From the NCBI RefSeq assembly GCF_947500045.1, contig NZ_CANMQQ010000005.1:62001-126000 (forward strand): 64,000 nucleotides of DNA, given 5' to 3'. The DNA comes from an uncultured Ruegeria sp. GTDB lineage: Bacteria > Pseudomonadota > Alphaproteobacteria > Rhodobacterales > Rhodobacteraceae. The position numbers and the translations under genes are program-made. The notes under the pieces are model-generated. The model was given only the letters and a program-made list of their open reading frames with translations, had not been told where the DNA came from and made no database searches. Shown piece after piece: positions 45,721 to 54,839 of this stretch (within the stretch, counting starts at the first letter, position 1; each line of letters opens with the position of its first letter).

Positions 45721-46233
45721 ATGTCGAAATCGAAAAAGCTTGAGTTCCGCCCGAACGATTATGTTGTCTACCCGGCTCATGGTGTAGGTCAGATCGTATC
45801 GATCGAAGAGCAGGAAGTCGCTGGCTTCTCGCTTGAGCTGTTCGTGATCTCCTTTGAAAAAGACAAGATGACACTGCGTGTGCCGACCAACAAAGCAACC
45901 GAATCCGGTCTTCGTTCGCTCAGCTCGCCCGATGTGATCAGCCAGGCAATGAAAACCCTGAAGGGTAAGGCCAAGGTCAAACGCGCCATGTGGTCGCGAC
46001 GGGCGCAGGAGTATGAGCAAAAGATTAATTCGGGTGACCTGATCTCGATCGCCGAAGTGGTTCGTGACCTGCACCGCACCGATGATCAGCGCGAGCAGAG
46101 CTATTCCGAGCGTCAGCTTTATGAGGCAGCGCTTGAGCGTCTGACGCGAGAGGTCGCTGCTGTTTCAGGCGCGGATGAAATCTCGGCGGCCAAGCAGGTC
46201 GACGAGGTACTGACCTCGCGCGCCGCTGCTTGA
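45721..46233 (+). CDS. carD: CarD/CdnL-family transcription factor
   Basis: 170 residues. The N-terminal Tudor-like RNA-polymerase interaction domain (DYVVYPAHGVGQIVSIEEQEVAGFSLELFVISFEKDKMTLRVP by position ~12-60) and a C-terminal helical DNA-contacting domain (KVKRAMWSRRAQEYEQKINSGDLISIAEVVRDLHR) give the CdnL type. It stabilises the open complex at rRNA and growth promoters. AAGGAAG sits before the ATG. The 284-bp leader has a TTGACA at 45628 without a clear -10 partner; a strong terminator follows the gene. Confidence 0.93.
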   Translation: MSKSKKLEFRPNDYVVYPAHGVGQIVSIEEQEVAGFSLELFVISFEKDKMTLRVPTNKATESGLRSLSSPDVISQAMKTLKGKAKVKRAMWSRRAQEYEQKINSGDLISIAEVVRDLHRTDDQREQSYSERQLYEAALERLTREVAAVSGADEISAAKQVDEVLTSRAAA

Positions 46234-46253
46234 CCAAAGGTGCAACCAATTTC

Positions 46254-46284
46254 AAAGCCGCTCCGTAACCGGGGCGGCTTTTTT
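46254..46284 (+). terminator. Rho-independent terminator of carD
   Basis: 12-bp stem with one G-T mismatch (AAAGCCGCTCCG / CGGGGCGGCTTT), 4-nt loop, ending in a run of six T. Confidence 0.88.
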
Positions 46285-46355
46285 GTAAGCTGACGCTTGG
46301 TATGCCGCCGGTTTAGGGGTATTTCTTATCATTAATAAGGGGATGCGAGCTTAGG

Positions 46356-47117
46356 ATGAAGCAGGCTGTTAAGTTCTTATACATCAGCCACGACCCGATT
46401 TCGGTCTGGTTTCGATATGGCCTGATCCTGTTCGACATCGCGACCATCGTGTTCTTTGTCGCAACCGCGCATATTCCGCACGGCCCGGGAATTACGGTGG
46501 CCAGTTTTGGCGTCGGATTTCTTATTCTCATGGATTTTTCGGCTCGTCTTTGGATCGCGAAAGATCGTTGGAAGCTATTGCGCAAGATTTATACGATGGC
46601 AGACATCGTTGTTATCGTGTCACTTTTCCTCGATCCGTTCCTGACCGGTAACCTGGCGTTTCTGCGTATTCTACGCGCTTTGCGCCTGATCCACTCGTAC
46701 CATTTGCTGCGGGATTTGCGACGGGACAGCAGGTTTTTCCGAACCCATGAAGACGCGGTGATTGCCGCGATAAACCTGTTGGTTTTTGTCTTTGCGACCG
46801 CTACCGCAGTGCTTGTCTTTTTCACGCCCGAGGACACTCAGACGCCCTATATCGACGCGCTGTATTTCACGATGGCGACCCTAACGACTACCGGGTTTGG
46901 CGACATCACGTTGGCGACCCCGGCGGGAAAGCTGTTTTCGGTTTTCATCATGGTCGTTGGCGTGGCGCTGTTCGTGCGACTGGCGCAGGCGATCTTTATG
47001 CCACAGAAAGTGCGGTACAAATGCCCTAGTTGCGGTTTGTTCCGGCATGATCCAGATGCTGTACATTGCAAACATTGTGGCGCAACGCTGCGGATCGAAA
47101 CGGGTGGTGCTGGTTAA
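46356..47117 (+). CDS. Voltage-gated-type potassium channel with C-terminal zinc ribbon
   Basis: 253 residues. Six membrane helices with a basic S4-like stretch (RILRALRLIHSYHLLRDLRRDSRFF), then a pore loop with selectivity filter TLTTTGFGDI (TTGFGD) and S6. The cytoplasmic tail is a rubredoxin-type zinc ribbon, KCPSCGLFRHDPDAVHCKHCGATL, with CxxC pairs. A KvAP-like bacterial channel fused to a zinc ribbon is unusual; the ribbon may tune assembly or gating by zinc or redox. The stop overlaps that of the convergent cobS in TTAA. Confidence 0.83.
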   Translation: MKQAVKFLYISHDPISVWFRYGLILFDIATIVFFVATAHIPHGPGITVASFGVGFLILMDFSARLWIAKDRWKLLRKIYTMADIVVIVSLFLDPFLTGNLAFLRILRALRLIHSYHLLRDLRRDSRFFRTHEDAVIAAINLLVFVFATATAVLVFFTPEDTQTPYIDALYFTMATLTTTGFGDITLATPAGKLFSVFIMVVGVALFVRLAQAIFMPQKVRYKCPSCGLFRHDPDAVHCKHCGATLRIETGGAG

Positions 47118-47878
47118 ATCAGTGCGATTAGCGTCAGCAGAAATGTAATTTCGCAGACCTGTTGTGTGGCCCCCAGAATGTCACCGGTTTGGCCTCCGAT
47201 CTTGGCTTTTGCGATCTTGGCCACAATCCCGCAGGCGATCATTGCAAAAAGCATAGGGAACAACGCGAGGCCACCCAACAACCCCAAGGCAAGCACTGCC
47301 GCCAACATCAAACCGATCAGAACTGCAGATACTGGCGGCGCGCCAACCGAATGACTCAGCCCTGAATGCCGGGCATTTTCAAGCATGTTCATCAAAGCAG
47401 GCATGAGGGCTCGGGAAAATACACATGCAGCCAGCACACCTGTCATCAGCTCAGCACCAACAAGGGCTGCTATGGCAGTGACCCGCAGAAGCTGAGATAG
47501 CAGCAATGCCAGCACACCGTAGGTACCGATATGGCTGTCTTTCATGATCTCAAGCCGCCGTTCTGCCTTGAACCCTCCCCAAAGCCCGTCGACTGTGTCG
47601 GCCAATCCATCCTCGTGCATGGCCCCTGTCGTGATGATCAGCGCGGCAACGATCAGGCCTGCGACCGCAAAGGTGGGCAATTGCGCCCAGATTGCAATCC
47701 ACGCAATACCGCATGCAAGTGCACCAACGATGATGCCCACGATGGGAAAAGCCCATGTGGCGCGCGACTGTCGGGCAAACGCATCTTTGGGCAAGCGCGG
47801 CAAGGGCAACCGGGTCAGCAGGACCAAGGCCACGGGAATATCCCACATGGAAATAGGGGTGGTGTCGTTTTTGGTCAC
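47114..47878 (-). CDS. cobS: Adenosylcobinamide-GDP ribazoletransferase (cobalamin synthase)
   Basis: 254 residues from GTG 47878, which has AAAGG at a good distance; ATG 47848 is an alternative. Several membrane helices and the family signatures TRLPLPRLP, THTTGAMHEDGLADTVDGLWGG and LVLLSQLLRV-like stretches are present. CobS joins alpha-ribazole to adenosylcobinamide-GDP in the inner membrane, the last assembly step of cobalamin. It is divergent from cobT, its substrate supplier, with 79 bp between starts and no B12 riboswitch visible there. Confidence 0.92.
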   Translation of the reverse strand: MTKNDTTPISMWDIPVALVLLTRLPLPRLPKDAFARQSRATWAFPIVGIIVGALACGIAWIAIWAQLPTFAVAGLIVAALIITTGAMHEDGLADTVDGLWGGFKAERRLEIMKDSHIGTYGVLALLLSQLLRVTAIAALVGAELMTGVLAACVFSRALMPALMNMLENARHSGLSHSVGAPPVSAVLIGLMLAAVLALGLLGGLALFPMLFAMIACGIVAKIAKAKIGGQTGDILGATQQVCEITFLLTLIALI

Positions 47879-47957
47879 TCCCAGGCCTTTCAGGGTCTTG
47901 TTGCTTTGACAAGTTTGGTTAAACACGCAGGACCACTCTGATGCAACGAGGCTTTCA

Positions 47958-48968
47958 ATGCTGCCTGAATTCAACGATCTGAACAGTTTCCGCGACGCGC
48001 TGACCGGCGCGACCGGTCCGGACACATCTGCCGCGCAAGGCGCGGAAGAGCGTAATGGCCAACTGACCAAACCGCCCGGTGCGCTTGGGCGGCTCGAGGA
48101 TTTGGCGATTTGGTATGCGGGCTGGCGCGGGAACGCGCGGCCTCAGATCAGTGCGCCTCAGGTTATTGTGTTTGCGGGCAATCACGGTGTCACGGCGCAG
48201 GGGGTTTCTGCATTTCCACCTGAGGTCACAGTGCAGATGGTTATGAATTTCGAACATGGCGGCGCAGCAATTAACCAATTGGCCAAGGCTGCAGGCGCAA
48301 AGATGGATGTTCATGCGCTTGAACTGGATCGCCCAACTGCGGATTTCACGCAAGGTCCGGCGATGAGCGAAGAAGAACTGCTGCAGGCGCTCCGCACAGG
48401 ATGGCAAGCGGTTGATCCGAAAGCTGATTTGTTGGTTGTCGGAGAGATGGGGATTGGCAACACAACACCTGCGGCGGCAATCGCCTGCGCTTTGTTCGGT
48501 GGTGTCGCCGCTGACTGGACCGGACGTGGGACCGGGGTGGATGATGCCGGGTTGGCAAACAAAACCCGGGTTGTTGCGGAAGGGGTGGCCCTGCACGGGC
48601 AAGGCGACGGGCTGCACGTCCTGCGTTGTTTGGGCGGGCGCGAGATTGCTGCCATGGCGGGGGCCATTGCTGCGGCCCGCGTGTTGCGCATTCCGGTAAT
48701 TCTGGACGGCTTCATCTGTACTGCTGCCGCGGCTTGTTTGGCACAGGTATCTGACTCGGCTCTCGATCACGCCGTTGCTGGCCACCAAAGCGCCGAGGGC
48801 GCGCATGCGGCGATGCTGGGCAAGCTTGGCAAAGAACCGTTGCTGAGCCTCGGCCTACGGTTAGGTGAAGGATCGGGCGGTGCGTTGGCAATCAACATCC
48901 TGAAAAGCGCGGTGGCCTGTCATTCCGGCATGGCTACCTTTGCTGAGGCTGGGGTCTCGGACAGCTGA
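47958..48968 (+). CDS. cobT: Nicotinate-nucleotide:dimethylbenzimidazole phosphoribosyltransferase
   Basis: 336 residues with [35 protein letters not shown] and the C-terminal catalytic Glu in [14 protein letters not shown], all CobT marks. It makes alpha-ribazole phosphate, the lower-ligand precursor, from nicotinate mononucleotide and dimethylbenzimidazole. With the divergent cobS it forms the lower-ligand assembly pair. Other cob genes are not in the window. Confidence 0.93.
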   Translation: MLPEFNDLNSFRDALTGATGPDTSAAQGAEERNGQLTKPPGALGRLEDLAIWYAGWRGNARPQISAPQVIVFAGNHGVTAQGVSAFPPEVTVQMVMNFEHGGAAINQLAKAAGAKMDVHALELDRPTADFTQGPAMSEEELLQALRTGWQAVDPKADLLVVGEMGIGNTTPAAAIACALFGGVAADWTGRGTGVDDAGLANKTRVVAEGVALHGQGDGLHVLRCLGGREIAAMAGAIAAARVLRIPVILDGFICTAAAACLAQVSDSALDHAVAGHQSAEGAHAAMLGKLGKEPLLSLGLRLGEGSGGALAINILKSAVACHSGMATFAEAGVSDS

Positions 48969-49038
48969 AGCTTAGAGAGGGGTCGCGGCCTCGGTCGCAG
49001 CGGGTGGCCCACCCGAGGTACTTTTGAACAGAAGACGC

Positions 49039-49058
49039 GGCTAGAGCGCGCTCTAGCC
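49039..49058. repeat. 20-bp perfect palindrome between cobT and the antiporter gene
   Basis: GGCTAGAGCGCGCTCTAGCC is a perfect palindrome. The same 122-bp gap also holds CGGGTGG-C-CCACCCG (starting near 49000) and AGGCG-A-CGCCT (near 49064). No T-runs, so a clean intrinsic terminator is not indicated. Confidence 0.6.
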
Positions 49059-49090
49059 TGGTAAGGCGACGCCTAAAGATAAGTGGTGGA

Positions 49091-50974
49091 TCACGCCGAT
49101 TTTTTTGCGTGCTCTTCCGCCAATTCCAGCAGCGCGGTTTCCAGATCTTTTTCCAGTTGCCGAGCCCGCTCGATATACTTCTTGTTTTCGGCGGTTGGCA
49201 TGCCGGGTATCCACAGCTCGGCCAATTCGCGGACCGATCCACGATCATGGTGATAGAACGTCTGCTCCGCCTGTGCAGCCTCGTATTCGCTGAGACCGAT
49301 GTTTTCCAGAACATAGCGCCCCGCGCGTAGCGATCCGTCGAACATCTCGCGCACGATATCATTGGCACCAGCCTGATAGAGCTCGTAGACATGAGTGCGG
49401 TCACGGGCCCGGGCGATGATGTGTAGATCGGGCCTTTGACGGCGGGCATAGCCGACCAGTCGCGTGACCTGTTTATAGTCATCCATGGCCGCGACAAGGA
49501 CAGCGGCCTTGTCGATCCCTGCCGCGCGTAGCAGTTCGGGGCGTGTGGGATCACCAAGAAAGCCCTTGACCCCAAAGCGGCGCATTAGCTGGATTGTTTC
49601 GATGTCATGGTCCAGGACCACTGTCTTGAACCCACTGGCCTGCACCAGCCGGTTTACGATCTGCCCAAACCGACCGATCCCGGCGATGATGACCGGACCT
49701 TTCTCGTCGATCTGGTCCGGTTCCACCTGCGGTTTGTGATCGCCGACGTAGCGCGAAAGCAGATCGTAGAGAATGAACAGCAGTGGCGTGATCAGCATCG
49801 TCAGCGCGATGATCATCAGCAATTTCTGCGAAAGGCCCGGGGGGATCACGTTCTGCTGCGTCGAAAACGCCAACAATACGAAACCGAACTCACCGGCCTG
49901 AGCCAACCCCAGTGTGAACAGCCAGTGATCGCGCCCGCGCAGATTGAATGCCCGCCCGACAATGAACAGAATAATCCCCTTAGCCAGAATCACCAGAAGG
50001 GCCAGACCGATCAGGTCAAACGGATCAGCGAAGAAGTACCCCACATCGATCCCGGCACCGACGGTGATAAAGAAAAGGCCCAACAGCAACCCTTTGAAGG
50101 GCTCAAGGTCGCTTTCCATTTCGTGCCGAAACTCCGAACTGGCCAGAACGACACCAGCCAGAAACGCCCCAAGGGCAGGGGATAGACCCACCAGCGTCAT
50201 CAGGAATGAGATGCCCACCACGATCATCAGCGCCAGCGCAGTGTACATCTCGCGCAGGCGAGTGGCGTGGATAAAGCGAAACAAGGGACGGGTTAAATAG
50301 ATGCCCGCCAATACGACAAAGGCAACCGCTCCGATTGTGACCAACGTAACGGCCCAGCCGGGCAACCCTTCGACCAGCGACAGCGTGGCGTGGTGATCCG
50401 CGCCTTGTGCCGCACCATGTCCGCGCTGGATCGAGCCGTCATCTTCAATATGGATACTTGCGGGCAGGGCCAGGAGCGGCAGGAACGCGAGGATTGGGAT
50501 AACGGCGATATCCTGCGTCAGCAGAACCGAGAAGGTGGCGCGCCCGCCATTGGTTTGCATCAAACCTCTCTCGGACAATGTTTGCAGGACGATCGCGGTT
50601 GAAGACAGCGATAAGGTCAGGCCGACAGCCAGTGCAACCGACCATGCGTGGCCAGCATAAAACGCAACCGCTGCAATGGCGAAGGTGGACAGGCCGACCT
50701 GCAACCCGCCCAGGCCCAACAGCTTGTCGCGCATGTCCCACAAGGCGCGGGGTTCCAGTTCCAGCCCGATCAGGAACAGCATCATAACAACGCCGAACTC
50801 GGCGACATGCTGCAGGCTTTCTGTCTCGGCGCCGACAAGGCCCAGAACCGGCCCGATTGCAATTCCGGCGGCCAGATATCCCAGAACTGATCCCAGCCCC
50901 AGGCGCGCTGAAAGTGGTACTGCGATCACCGCAGCGGCCAGATAGATCGATGCCTGATAAAGGAACTCGTTCAT
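49091..50974 (-). CDS. KefB/KefC-type monovalent cation:proton antiporter with RCK domain
   Basis: 627 residues: about twelve membrane helices of the CPA2 exchanger domain (LAAGIAIGPVLGLVGAETESLQHVAEFGVVMMLFLIGLE region, ALGAFLAGVVLASSEFRHE), then a cytoplasmic RCK/TrkA-N domain with Rossmann motif IAGIGRFGQIVNRLVQASGFKTVVLDHD, and a charged C-terminal helix. The KefB/KefC layout, controlled in enterics by glutathione adducts; whether that holds here is unknown. It lies 20 bp after the Lrp gene on the same strand. Confidence 0.89.
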   Translation of the reverse strand: MNEFLYQASIYLAAAVIAVPLSARLGLGSVLGYLAAGIAIGPVLGLVGAETESLQHVAEFGVVMMLFLIGLELEPRALWDMRDKLLGLGGLQVGLSTFAIAAVAFYAGHAWSVALAVGLTLSLSSTAIVLQTLSERGLMQTNGGRATFSVLLTQDIAVIPILAFLPLLALPASIHIEDDGSIQRGHGAAQGADHHATLSLVEGLPGWAVTLVTIGAVAFVVLAGIYLTRPLFRFIHATRLREMYTALALMIVVGISFLMTLVGLSPALGAFLAGVVLASSEFRHEMESDLEPFKGLLLGLFFITVGAGIDVGYFFADPFDLIGLALLVILAKGIILFIVGRAFNLRGRDHWLFTLGLAQAGEFGFVLLAFSTQQNVIPPGLSQKLLMIIALTMLITPLLFILYDLLSRYVGDHKPQVEPDQIDEKGPVIIAGIGRFGQIVNRLVQASGFKTVVLDHDIETIQLMRRFGVKGFLGDPTRPELLRAAGIDKAAVLVAAMDDYKQVTRLVGYARRQRPDLHIIARARDRTHVYELYQAGANDIVREMFDGSLRAGRYVLENIGLSEYEAAQAEQTFYHHDRGSVRELAELWIPGMPTAENKKYIERARQLEKDLETALLELAEEHAKKSA

Positions 50975-50994
50975 TATCGTTCTTTCTTATCCGC

Positions 50995-51450
50995 TCAGGT
51001 CGGGAGCGGCGCGTCGCGTTTTAATTGGTCCATCACGATTTGGCTTTGTACCCGTGCCACCGCAGGATGCGGCAGGATCACTTCGTGAAGCAAGCTGTTG
51101 AGTGCGGATAAGTCGTCACAATAGACGTGAAGCAGGTAATCTGCCTCTCCGGTCATCGTCCACGCGCTGGTAATTTCGGGGCGCGTGTTGACCATGCGGG
51201 CAAAGCTTGCGGATTGTTCGGGGCCATGGGTGCCCAGATGCACCTGAATAAAGCCTTGCACCTGTAGACCCAGTTTCAATGGGTCCAGCCGGGCAGTGTA
51301 TCCTGTGATATAACCCTCGGCCTCTAGCCGTTGCCGGCGGCGACCCGCCTGACTGGCCGACAGGTTCAGCATCTCGCCCAGCTGATGCGCCGTCAGGTGA
51401 GCGTCTTTCTGCAAAGCTGACAACAGCCGTGTGTCTGTTGCATCCAGCAT
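50995..51450 (-). CDS. Lrp/AsnC-family regulator next to hppD
   Basis: 151 residues: HTH (LDATDTRLLSALQKDAHLTAHQLGEML then SASQAGRRRQRLEAEGYI) plus AsnC/RAM domain. It is divergent from hppD and 20 bp upstream of the antiporter gene. Lrp-type regulators beside hppD are common and likely sense tyrosine or phenylalanine pathway compounds; here direct regulation of hppD is inferred from position. Co-transcription with the antiporter is possible but its logic is unclear. Confidence 0.88.
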   Translation of the reverse strand: MLDATDTRLLSALQKDAHLTAHQLGEMLNLSASQAGRRRQRLEAEGYITGYTARLDPLKLGLQVQGFIQVHLGTHGPEQSASFARMVNTRPEITSAWTMTGEADYLLHVYCDDLSALNSLLHEVILPHPAVARVQSQIVMDQLKRDAPLPT

Positions 51451-51597
51451 GTGCGGAGATTCTCCAACTTTTGTTCAGAATATGCGGTGTCTCCGCACTT
51501 AAGATGAGTTTACAGGAAAACAACGCGCAGAAACAGCGCTGATTAAGGCGTATTTTTGAATCAGCAAAGAAATTCCTGTTTTCTGAGGAGACGCGCC

Positions 51598-52695
51598 ATG
51601 GGTCCTTTCCCACACAACGCCCCGAAATCTGTAATCAGCGATGAAAATCCCGCCGGAACCGATGGGTTCGAATTTGTCGAATTCGCCCATCCAGAGCCGC
51701 AGGAACTGCGCGATCTGTTCGCGCGAATGGGGTTTGAATACGTCGGCTACCATCGCAACACGCCCAAGGTTGAGCTGTGGCAGCAAGGCGACGTCACCTA
51801 TATTCTGAACGCGGACCCCGACAGTTTTGCGGCCAAGTTCGTGGCCGAGCATGGCCCTTGCGCCCCGTCGATGGGCTGGCGCGTCGTAGATGCGCAAAAG
51901 GCGTATGAGCACGCGATCAGCAAAGGGGCCGAACCCTATGATGGTGCCGACAAGACAATGAATGTTCCGGCAATCAAAGGCATCGGCGGTTCGTTGCTAT
52001 ATTTCATCGATCAGTATTACGACACCTCGCCCTATAATGAAGAGTTCGAGTGGCTGGAACAGTCCAAGCCGCGTGGGGATGGCTTCTATTATCTCGATCA
52101 CCTGACCCATAACGTCTTCAAGGGCAACATGGACAAGTGGTTCAAATTCTACGGCGACTTATTCAACTTCCGCGAAATCCGGTTCTTTGATATTCAGGGT
52201 AAGCACACTGGCCTTCTAAGCCGTGCGCTGACCTCACCTTGCGGGCGTATCCGCATACCGATCAACGAAGACCGGGGTGAGACCGGGCAGATCGTGTCCT
52301 ACCTGAAGAAGTATAAAGGTGAGGGTATTCAGCACATTGCGGTGGGTAGTGACGACATCTACAGCTCAACGGATGCGATTGCCGAGAAGGGGCTCAAATT
52401 TATGCCCGGTCCGAATGAGGCCTATTATGATATGTCCTTCGACCGCGTGTCTGGCCATGATGAGCCCAAAGATCTGATGATGAAGCACGGCATATTGATC
52501 GACGGCGAGGGTGTCGTCGATGGCGGTGAGACCAAGATCCTGTTGCAGATCTTCTCAAAAACCGTGATTGGCCCGATCTTTTTCGAGTTCATTCAGCGCA
52601 AAGGCGATGACGGGTTTGGCGAAGGCAATTTCAAAGCCCTGTTCGAATCCATCGAGCGCGAGCAAATTGAATCGGGTGAAATTTCGGCTGCCTGA
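51598..52695 (+). CDS. hppD: 4-Hydroxyphenylpyruvate dioxygenase
   Basis: 365 residues from ATG 51598, with AGGAG seven bases upstream; an upstream in-frame TTG is less likely. The two vicinal-oxygen-chelate halves are present; iron ligands lie in LDHLTHNVF, QHIAVGSDDIY and the C-terminal ILLQIFSKTVIGPIFFEFIQRKGDDGFGEGNF. It converts 4-hydroxyphenylpyruvate to homogentisate in tyrosine breakdown. A terminator follows. Confidence 0.96.
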   Translation: MGPFPHNAPKSVISDENPAGTDGFEFVEFAHPEPQELRDLFARMGFEYVGYHRNTPKVELWQQGDVTYILNADPDSFAAKFVAEHGPCAPSMGWRVVDAQKAYEHAISKGAEPYDGADKTMNVPAIKGIGGSLLYFIDQYYDTSPYNEEFEWLEQSKPRGDGFYYLDHLTHNVFKGNMDKWFKFYGDLFNFREIRFFDIQGKHTGLLSRALTSPCGRIRIPINEDRGETGQIVSYLKKYKGEGIQHIAVGSDDIYSSTDAIAEKGLKFMPGPNEAYYDMSFDRVSGHDEPKDLMMKHGILIDGEGVVDGGETKILLQIFSKTVIGPIFFEFIQRKGDDGFGEGNFKALFESIEREQIESGEISAA

Positions 52696-52715
52696 TTACA
52701 GATCAACAACTGCAC

Positions 52716-52755
52716 CAGAGCGCTGTGTCTGCCCGACATGGCGCTCTGTTTTTTT
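52716..52755 (+). terminator. Rho-independent terminator of hppD
   Basis: 8-bp perfect arms CAGAGCGC / GCGCTCTG with a 17-nt loop, then seven T (52749-52755). Confidence 0.8.
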
Positions 52756-52761
52756 GGGCGG

Positions 52762-54675
52762 TTATCCGCGCGGCATCTTAAGCGTGATGTTCTTTCCACG
52801 TTTCTGATAACGCAGTTCGCTGTCGCCGATCGCGACTACATTGCCGCCGTCGATGCGATCACCCACTTTAAGCTTTTTATAGCGTCCGCTAGGCAAGCGC
52901 ACCAATGCACGGCGATTGGCCGGGGTGCCATACACTCCAATCAGGTTGAGTTTGCGCAGATTGATCGCATTGTCGATGGTCGCCTGACGCGCAACCGACG
53001 CGGTTGTTGGAATCTTGGGCTGAACCGCCCTTGGTTGGAACGAACCCGCCTCGTCATTATTGGCTGCCACATTTGCAGTTGACCCAAGCGGCGCGCTTCC
53101 TTCGCTTGGTTTTTTTACAACCAACGCTGCGATATTCGCAGGGCGCGTTTTGGGCCTGGGAACACGAACAACGGCTAGAGCCGTGGGTGTTTCGTCAATC
53201 TCTGGTTTGGATTGCAGGCTTTCGGGCCGCAATTTGGGCCGCACCGATGCCAGTTCCTGGCGCGACCGGCCACCCAGTTGCTGCCGCTCGAACTGTTCGA
53301 CAAGATTTTCAGGCCGTGGACGGGGGCGGATTGCGGCGAGCCTCTCGTCCACTTCTTCGACAACAACGGGCTCGGTCTCGAACCGGGTTGGTGGTTCGGG
53401 CGGGACAGACGATGGGCGCCCCAGATAAACCATCACACCCGCAGGGTTGAGTGTGCCTTCGGTGCTGGGGGTGACCAATCCACGCTCATCCAACTCGAAT
53501 CTCTGACCTGCAACCCCTGGTAACGCCGTCAGTTCAAAGGGTTCGTCGGTGTCGAGACTGCCTATAGGGGGCAGCGCCACAGTGTCGGTCGAAAGATCAG
53601 CACGATCAACCGAGGTGAGATAACTGTCGGCAATCTGTTCCTGCTCTGGCTCGACTAGTGCAACAGGTTCAACGGGAATGGCCCCGGTGAATTCCTGAAA
53701 TTCTGCCTCGGCATCCGGAAGGCCAGCAATTTCTTCAACTGGCTCGGGTTCGACCTTCAGCGCCTCAAGAATGGCTTCATCCGTTGCCGACAGCTCGGTT
53801 TCATCGTCAGGGACCGGTTCGACAGGCTCGGGTTCGGTCGCGAATTCTGCGACATCTGGCGGGCTGGGCTCTCTCGTCTCGCCGATATCCAGCTCAGGCT
53901 CAGGCGCTTGGGCCGTTGCTGGCTCTGACGTCTCGATTGTGTGTTCGTTTCGGTTCAGGGACCAGATCCCAAGTACCATGCCTAAAAGAACAGACGCGGC
54001 AACCGCTGGAAAAACAAACCGTTTAAAATCAAAGGTCGGTAACGCAGGTGACGGTATTGCGCTCAGGGCAGGGCGGAAAGCGGCAGGATCGGCTGCATCC
54101 GCGATCGGATGAACGGGAACGTTTGGTGTTTCATCGGGCGGGGGGGGCGGTGCTTCGGTTGTCGGCGCAGGGCTGATCGCAACCGGCTGGGTTTCCACCT
54201 CGGACACAGGCAATTCGTGGACGGGGCCTGTTAGTGCGTCTTCATCTGTTGCGCTGAGCCAGAACCCCGCGGGGATGAAGCCATGTTCGACGGCGAACGC
54301 GCTTGCCTCGGCCAACGTCTGTTGCGCGACGGCGGCGACATGAATGTTTGTACCATCCGGCGTCGCGACAAATGTCAGTTCGGACAATTTGTATGGAGTG
54401 GCCGAGGCCAGCGTATCCTCAACCTTCTGCGACGCTGCATCATCATCCAAGCCATCGGTATCGATCGTCAAAAGACGCACCTGTTCCGATGGAACCACAA
54501 GCTTGCAACTCAGATCATTTTCTAGCGCGAATCCCTGATCCCGCAGGGCTTGCATCTGGTCTGTGAAATCCGGCGCATCCAACGGAACAGTGCCAATGCA
54601 GTACCAGTCTCCATCCGACTGGTGATGCAAGGAAATTCCGTTTTCAGAAAATGACAGCGCAAAGGCGGGTTTCAT
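52762..54675 (-). CDS. Orphan bitopic protein: GspL/PilM-like N-domain, disordered linker, GspC/PilP-like C-domain
   Basis: 637 residues from ATG 54675 (MKPAFALSFSENGISLHH). Residues ~1-150 look like the actin-like fold of GspL/PilM (short beta strands, VPSEQVRLLTIDTDG). One span (FPAVAASVLLGMVLGIWSL) near 235 follows. Residues ~260-560 are Pro/Glu-rich, low-complexity and probably disordered. The C-terminus (NLIGVYGTPANRRALVRLPSGRYKKLKVGDRIDGGNVVAIG) resembles the homology region of GspC/PilP. No other secretion or pilus genes are adjacent. An envelope scaffold role is inferred; the family match is by eye. Confidence 0.6.
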   Translation of the reverse strand: MKPAFALSFSENGISLHHQSDGDWYCIGTVPLDAPDFTDQMQALRDQGFALENDLSCKLVVPSEQVRLLTIDTDGLDDDAASQKVEDTLASATPYKLSELTFVATPDGTNIHVAAVAQQTLAEASAFAVEHGFIPAGFWLSATDEDALTGPVHELPVSEVETQPVAISPAPTTEAPPPPPDETPNVPVHPIADAADPAAFRPALSAIPSPALPTFDFKRFVFPAVAASVLLGMVLGIWSLNRNEHTIETSEPATAQAPEPELDIGETREPSPPDVAEFATEPEPVEPVPDDETELSATDEAILEALKVEPEPVEEIAGLPDAEAEFQEFTGAIPVEPVALVEPEQEQIADSYLTSVDRADLSTDTVALPPIGSLDTDEPFELTALPGVAGQRFELDERGLVTPSTEGTLNPAGVMVYLGRPSSVPPEPPTRFETEPVVVEEVDERLAAIRPRPRPENLVEQFERQQLGGRSRQELASVRPKLRPESLQSKPEIDETPTALAVVRVPRPKTRPANIAALVVKKPSEGSAPLGSTANVAANNDEAGSFQPRAVQPKIPTTASVARQATIDNAINLRKLNLIGVYGTPANRRALVRLPSGRYKKLKVGDRIDGGNVVAIGDSELRYQKRGKNITLKMPRG

Positions 54676-54839
54676 GTTCGGGATGAACCATAATTGTCGA
54701 CTTATATGCAAACGCTTGGATGTCTGCCCAACGAGATTAGAGCAGGAACCCGCCGAGGGAAAGAAAAAGGCGCGTTTCCCCCTTGCCGTGTACCGACGTC
54801 ACAACCCATCTTAAAGGCAAGCACTGAGGAGGGATCACC

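Noticed and set aside
47879-47957. Cobalamin riboswitch between cobS and cobT
   Set aside because: The 79-bp spacer is too short and lacks the B12-box (GCCACTG-like) sequence.
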